The translations under genes and the position numbers were made by a program. 7,936 bases of DNA from Erythrobacter sp. 34-65-8. Its GTDB lineage: Bacteria > Pseudomonadota > Alphaproteobacteria > Sphingomonadales > Sphingomonadaceae. Positions 6,554-7,936 of this stretch are shown here, in pieces. How positions within the stretch are numbered: the first letter of the stretch is position 1; every line of letters starts with the position of its first letter. The DNA lies in contig NCJP01000066.1 in assembly GCA_002278985.1 (NCBI GenBank), positions 1-7,936 on the forward strand, in the 5' to 3' direction. Under the pieces are notes generated by a model that saw only the letters and a list, made by a program, of their open reading frames with translations, searched no databases and was not told the origin of the DNA.

Positions 6554-6947
6554 AAGCGTCCCGGACGACATAGGAAAGTGCTTCGAAACCATCCGGCGCG
6601 TCCCGCCAGAAACTGACCGCATTTCCGGCGATGATCGCCCAGACCCGGCCATCGTGCGCTGCCTCCGCCCGGTCGGTCGGGGACGGCGCGGGCGCGCCGA
6701 CCGGATGGGAGTGATAATATCCCAGCACCTGCGGCCCGCCCGCCCTTTCAGCCCGGAAGGCGTCGATCAGGGCCCGGGGGTCGATTTCGAAATGCCGGTC
6801 GGGCTGCGGGTGAACGTTGCGCGCAGGCTCCAGCCGGGTCACCGCCAAGCCCTCCCCCAATAGGATCCCACAGCATTCATGTGGGTGGGCAGCGGCGGCC
6901 TCAGCCCGCAATCGCCCCAGCACGGCACTTGAGACTTCCAGTTCCAT
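6552..6947 (-). CDS. JAMM/MPN-domain zinc metallopeptidase (M67 family, Prok-JAB)
   Basis: A 131-residue single-domain protein. The JAMM motif is complete: Glu24 in HPHECCGILLG, then HSHP (His79, His81), Ser89 and Asp92, matching E-xn-H-x-H-x10-D with the Ser three residues before the Asp. These bind the catalytic zinc. Known for the family: isopeptidase or peptidase action, in bacteria sometimes on ThiS/MoaD-like sulfur-carrier fusions (as with Mec and CysO). No sulfur-carrier gene is nearby, so the substrate is unknown. The ATG at 6947 is chosen because the conserved domain starts there. An in-frame ATG at 6965 would add six residues (MLGPWA) and make it overlap the divergent rluD start. 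The frame is open much further upstream, but that is the shadow of rluD. It is the first gene of a tight cluster with chpT and the amidase. Confidence 0.88.
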   Translation of the reverse strand: MELEVSSAVLGRLRAEAAAAHPHECCGILLGEGLAVTRLEPARNVHPQPDRHFEIDPRALIDAFRAERAGGPQVLGYYHSHPVGAPAPSPTDRAEAAHDGRVWAIIAGNAVSFWRDAPDGFEALSYVVRDA

Positions 6948-6966
6948 CGCCCATGGCCCTAGCATG
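6945..6966. other. Divergent start region between the JAMM gene and rluD
   Basis: The two start codons (minus 6947-6945, plus 6964-6966) are separated by only 16 nt, which contain CCATGG. Neither gene has a clear Shine-Dalgarno here. There is no room for promoters, so each promoter and 5' leader must lie inside the coding region of the other gene. ATGGCC occurs twice (6953-6958 and 6964-6969); only the second is in the rluD frame. Confidence 0.7.
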
Positions 6967-7908
6967 GCCGAGCCCGAAATCATCAGTGGAACGCTTGCCA
7001 GCGGTGGCCGCCTCGACAAGGCGCTGGCCGAGGCGAGCGGATTGTCGCGGGAGCGGATCAAGGCCCTGATGGGGGAAGGTGCGATCATGGTCGGCAAGAC
7101 CATCGCCACCAACCCCTCGGCCAAGATGCAGCCCGGCGCGCATTTCACGATTACCTTGCCCCCCACGGCCGAGCCGGCAGCGCAGCCGCAGGACATCCCG
7201 CTGGTCGTAGTTTTCGAGGACGAGCACCTGATCGTGATCGACAAGCCCGCTGGAATGGTCGTCCATCCCGCTGCCGGCAATGCGGATGGCACGCTGGTCA
7301 ACGCCCTGCTCCATCACTGTGCCGGCCAGCTTTCCGGCATTGGCGGGATCGCCCGGCCGGGGATCGTCCACCGGATCGACAAGGACACGTCAGGCCTGCT
7401 GGTCGCGGCCAAGACCACCGCCGCGCACGAAGGGCTGGCCCGCCAGTTCGCCGACCACACGATCGAACGGCGCTACCTGGCAGTCTGTGCAGGCCATCCG
7501 GCACCGGCAGAGGGCACGATCAGCGGGCGCCTCGGCCGGTCCGAGAGCGACCGCAAGAAGATGGCGGTGCTCCACGACAAGTCACCGCGCGGGAAGCACG
7601 CCGTCACGCATTTCCGCACCCTTGAGCAACTCGACGGATGCGCGCTGCTCGAATGCCGGCTGGAGACCGGGAGAACCCACCAGGTGCGCGTTCACTGCGC
7701 GTCAATCGGACATCCGCTATTGGGGGATCCGGTCTATGGACGCACACCCAAATCACTCCGCCCGCTCCTTGAGCGGCTCGGTTTTGCCCGGCAGGCGCTC
7801 CATGCGGCCAGCCTCGGTTTCCAGCACCCGGTTACGGGGGAATGGCACCGGTTCGAGGCGCCCGTTCCCGCCGACATGCGGGAACTCATCGATGAAACCG
7901 CTCGTTGA
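6964..7908 (+). CDS. rluD: 23S rRNA pseudouridine synthase, RluD type (RluA family)
   Basis: A 314-residue cytoplasmic RNA-modifying enzyme. An N-terminal S4 RNA-binding domain spans about residues 14-62 (RLDKALAEASGLSRERIKALMGEG). The catalytic domain has LIVIDKPAGMVVHP (89-102), the signature HRIDKDTSG with catalytic Asp139, and the later TGRTHQVRVH (235-244) and GDPVYG blocks. Asp139 has the same number as in E. coli RluD, and S4 domain plus length fit RluD, which makes pseudouridines 1911, 1915 and 1917 in helix 69 of 23S rRNA, aiding 50S assembly. A RluC-like specificity cannot be excluded from sequence alone. The ATG at 6964 starts just before the conserved IISGTLASGGRLDKAL; earlier in-frame ATGs lie in the JAMM gene. 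No ribosome site is seen. Only 28 bases follow its stop and I see nothing in them. Confidence 0.93.
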   Translation: MAEPEIISGTLASGGRLDKALAEASGLSRERIKALMGEGAIMVGKTIATNPSAKMQPGAHFTITLPPTAEPAAQPQDIPLVVVFEDEHLIVIDKPAGMVVHPAAGNADGTLVNALLHHCAGQLSGIGGIARPGIVHRIDKDTSGLLVAAKTTAAHEGLARQFADHTIERRYLAVCAGHPAPAEGTISGRLGRSESDRKKMAVLHDKSPRGKHAVTHFRTLEQLDGCALLECRLETGRTHQVRVHCASIGHPLLGDPVYGRTPKSLRPLLERLGFARQALHAASLGFQHPVTGEWHRFEAPVPADMRELIDETAR

Positions 7909-7936
7909 AATCGACGAAACGCACTGCAGAACGCAA

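Noticed and set aside
6542..6652. Upstream start for chpT at 6652
   Set aside because: It would overlap the JAMM gene by about 100 nt; the ATG at 6541 has an AGGAG site at ideal spacing and fits the family N-terminus.
5903..6863. Plus-strand open frames of 200 and 239 residues opposite chpT and the JAMM gene
   Set aside because: Antisense to genes with complete catalytic motifs; no recognisable domain or ribosome site.
6948..7301. Longer version of the JAMM protein starting at 7301
   Set aside because: The extra 118 residues are antisense to rluD, without family similarity; the JAMM domain begins at the ATG at 6947.

Overview
This high-GC window looks like ordinary chromosome of an alphaproteobacterium, most likely a sphingomonad (Erythrobacteraceae/Sphingomonadaceae type). 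The reasons are a ChpT-type histidine phosphotransferase of the CckA-ChpT-CtrA relay, an alphaproteobacterial-style rnpB, a large serine-protease autotransporter of the kind common in sphingomonads, and alphaproteobacterial promoter elements. The genus is inferred from gene content only.

Layout, left to right. (1) Bases 2-2515, plus strand: the C-terminal part of a trypsin-like serine protease autotransporter whose N-terminus is outside the window. (2) A strong bidirectional terminator at 2540-2580 separates it from a convergent gene for a TspO/MBR-like polytopic membrane protein (minus, 2607-3389). (3) The RNase P RNA gene rnpB lies at 3456-3872 on the minus strand, closed by a perfect 13-bp P1 helix, with a recognisable promoter just upstream. 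(4) Next come aqpZ (aquaporin Z) and a small AhpD-like carboxymuconolactone-decarboxylase-family protein, both minus. The latter is preceded by an FNR/FixK-type site. (5) A tightly packed minus-strand operon follows in transcription order: JAMM metallopeptidase, chpT, N-acetylmuramoyl-L-alanine amidase. (6) rluD (23S rRNA pseudouridine synthase) is divergent on the plus strand, its start codon only 16 nt from the JAMM start codon.

How it may work together: every gene from 6947 down to 2607 is on the minus strand, so read-through is possible from JAMM-chpT-amidase to the AhpD-like gene, aqpZ, rnpB and the membrane protein, with internal promoters at the AhpD-like gene (FNR-type), probably at aqpZ, and at rnpB. 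The JAMM-chpT-amidase cluster joins a cell-cycle phosphorelay protein to a peptidoglycan hydrolase by near-overlapping, probably coupled translation. The most interesting regulatory signal is the FNR-type box with a properly placed -10-like element, suggesting oxygen- or redox-dependent control of the AhpD-like gene and perhaps aqpZ. I see no mobile element, CRISPR array, tRNA or defence system, and no stretch over 300 bases without a gene. No clearly new system is evident; the findings are mainly regulatory and architectural.
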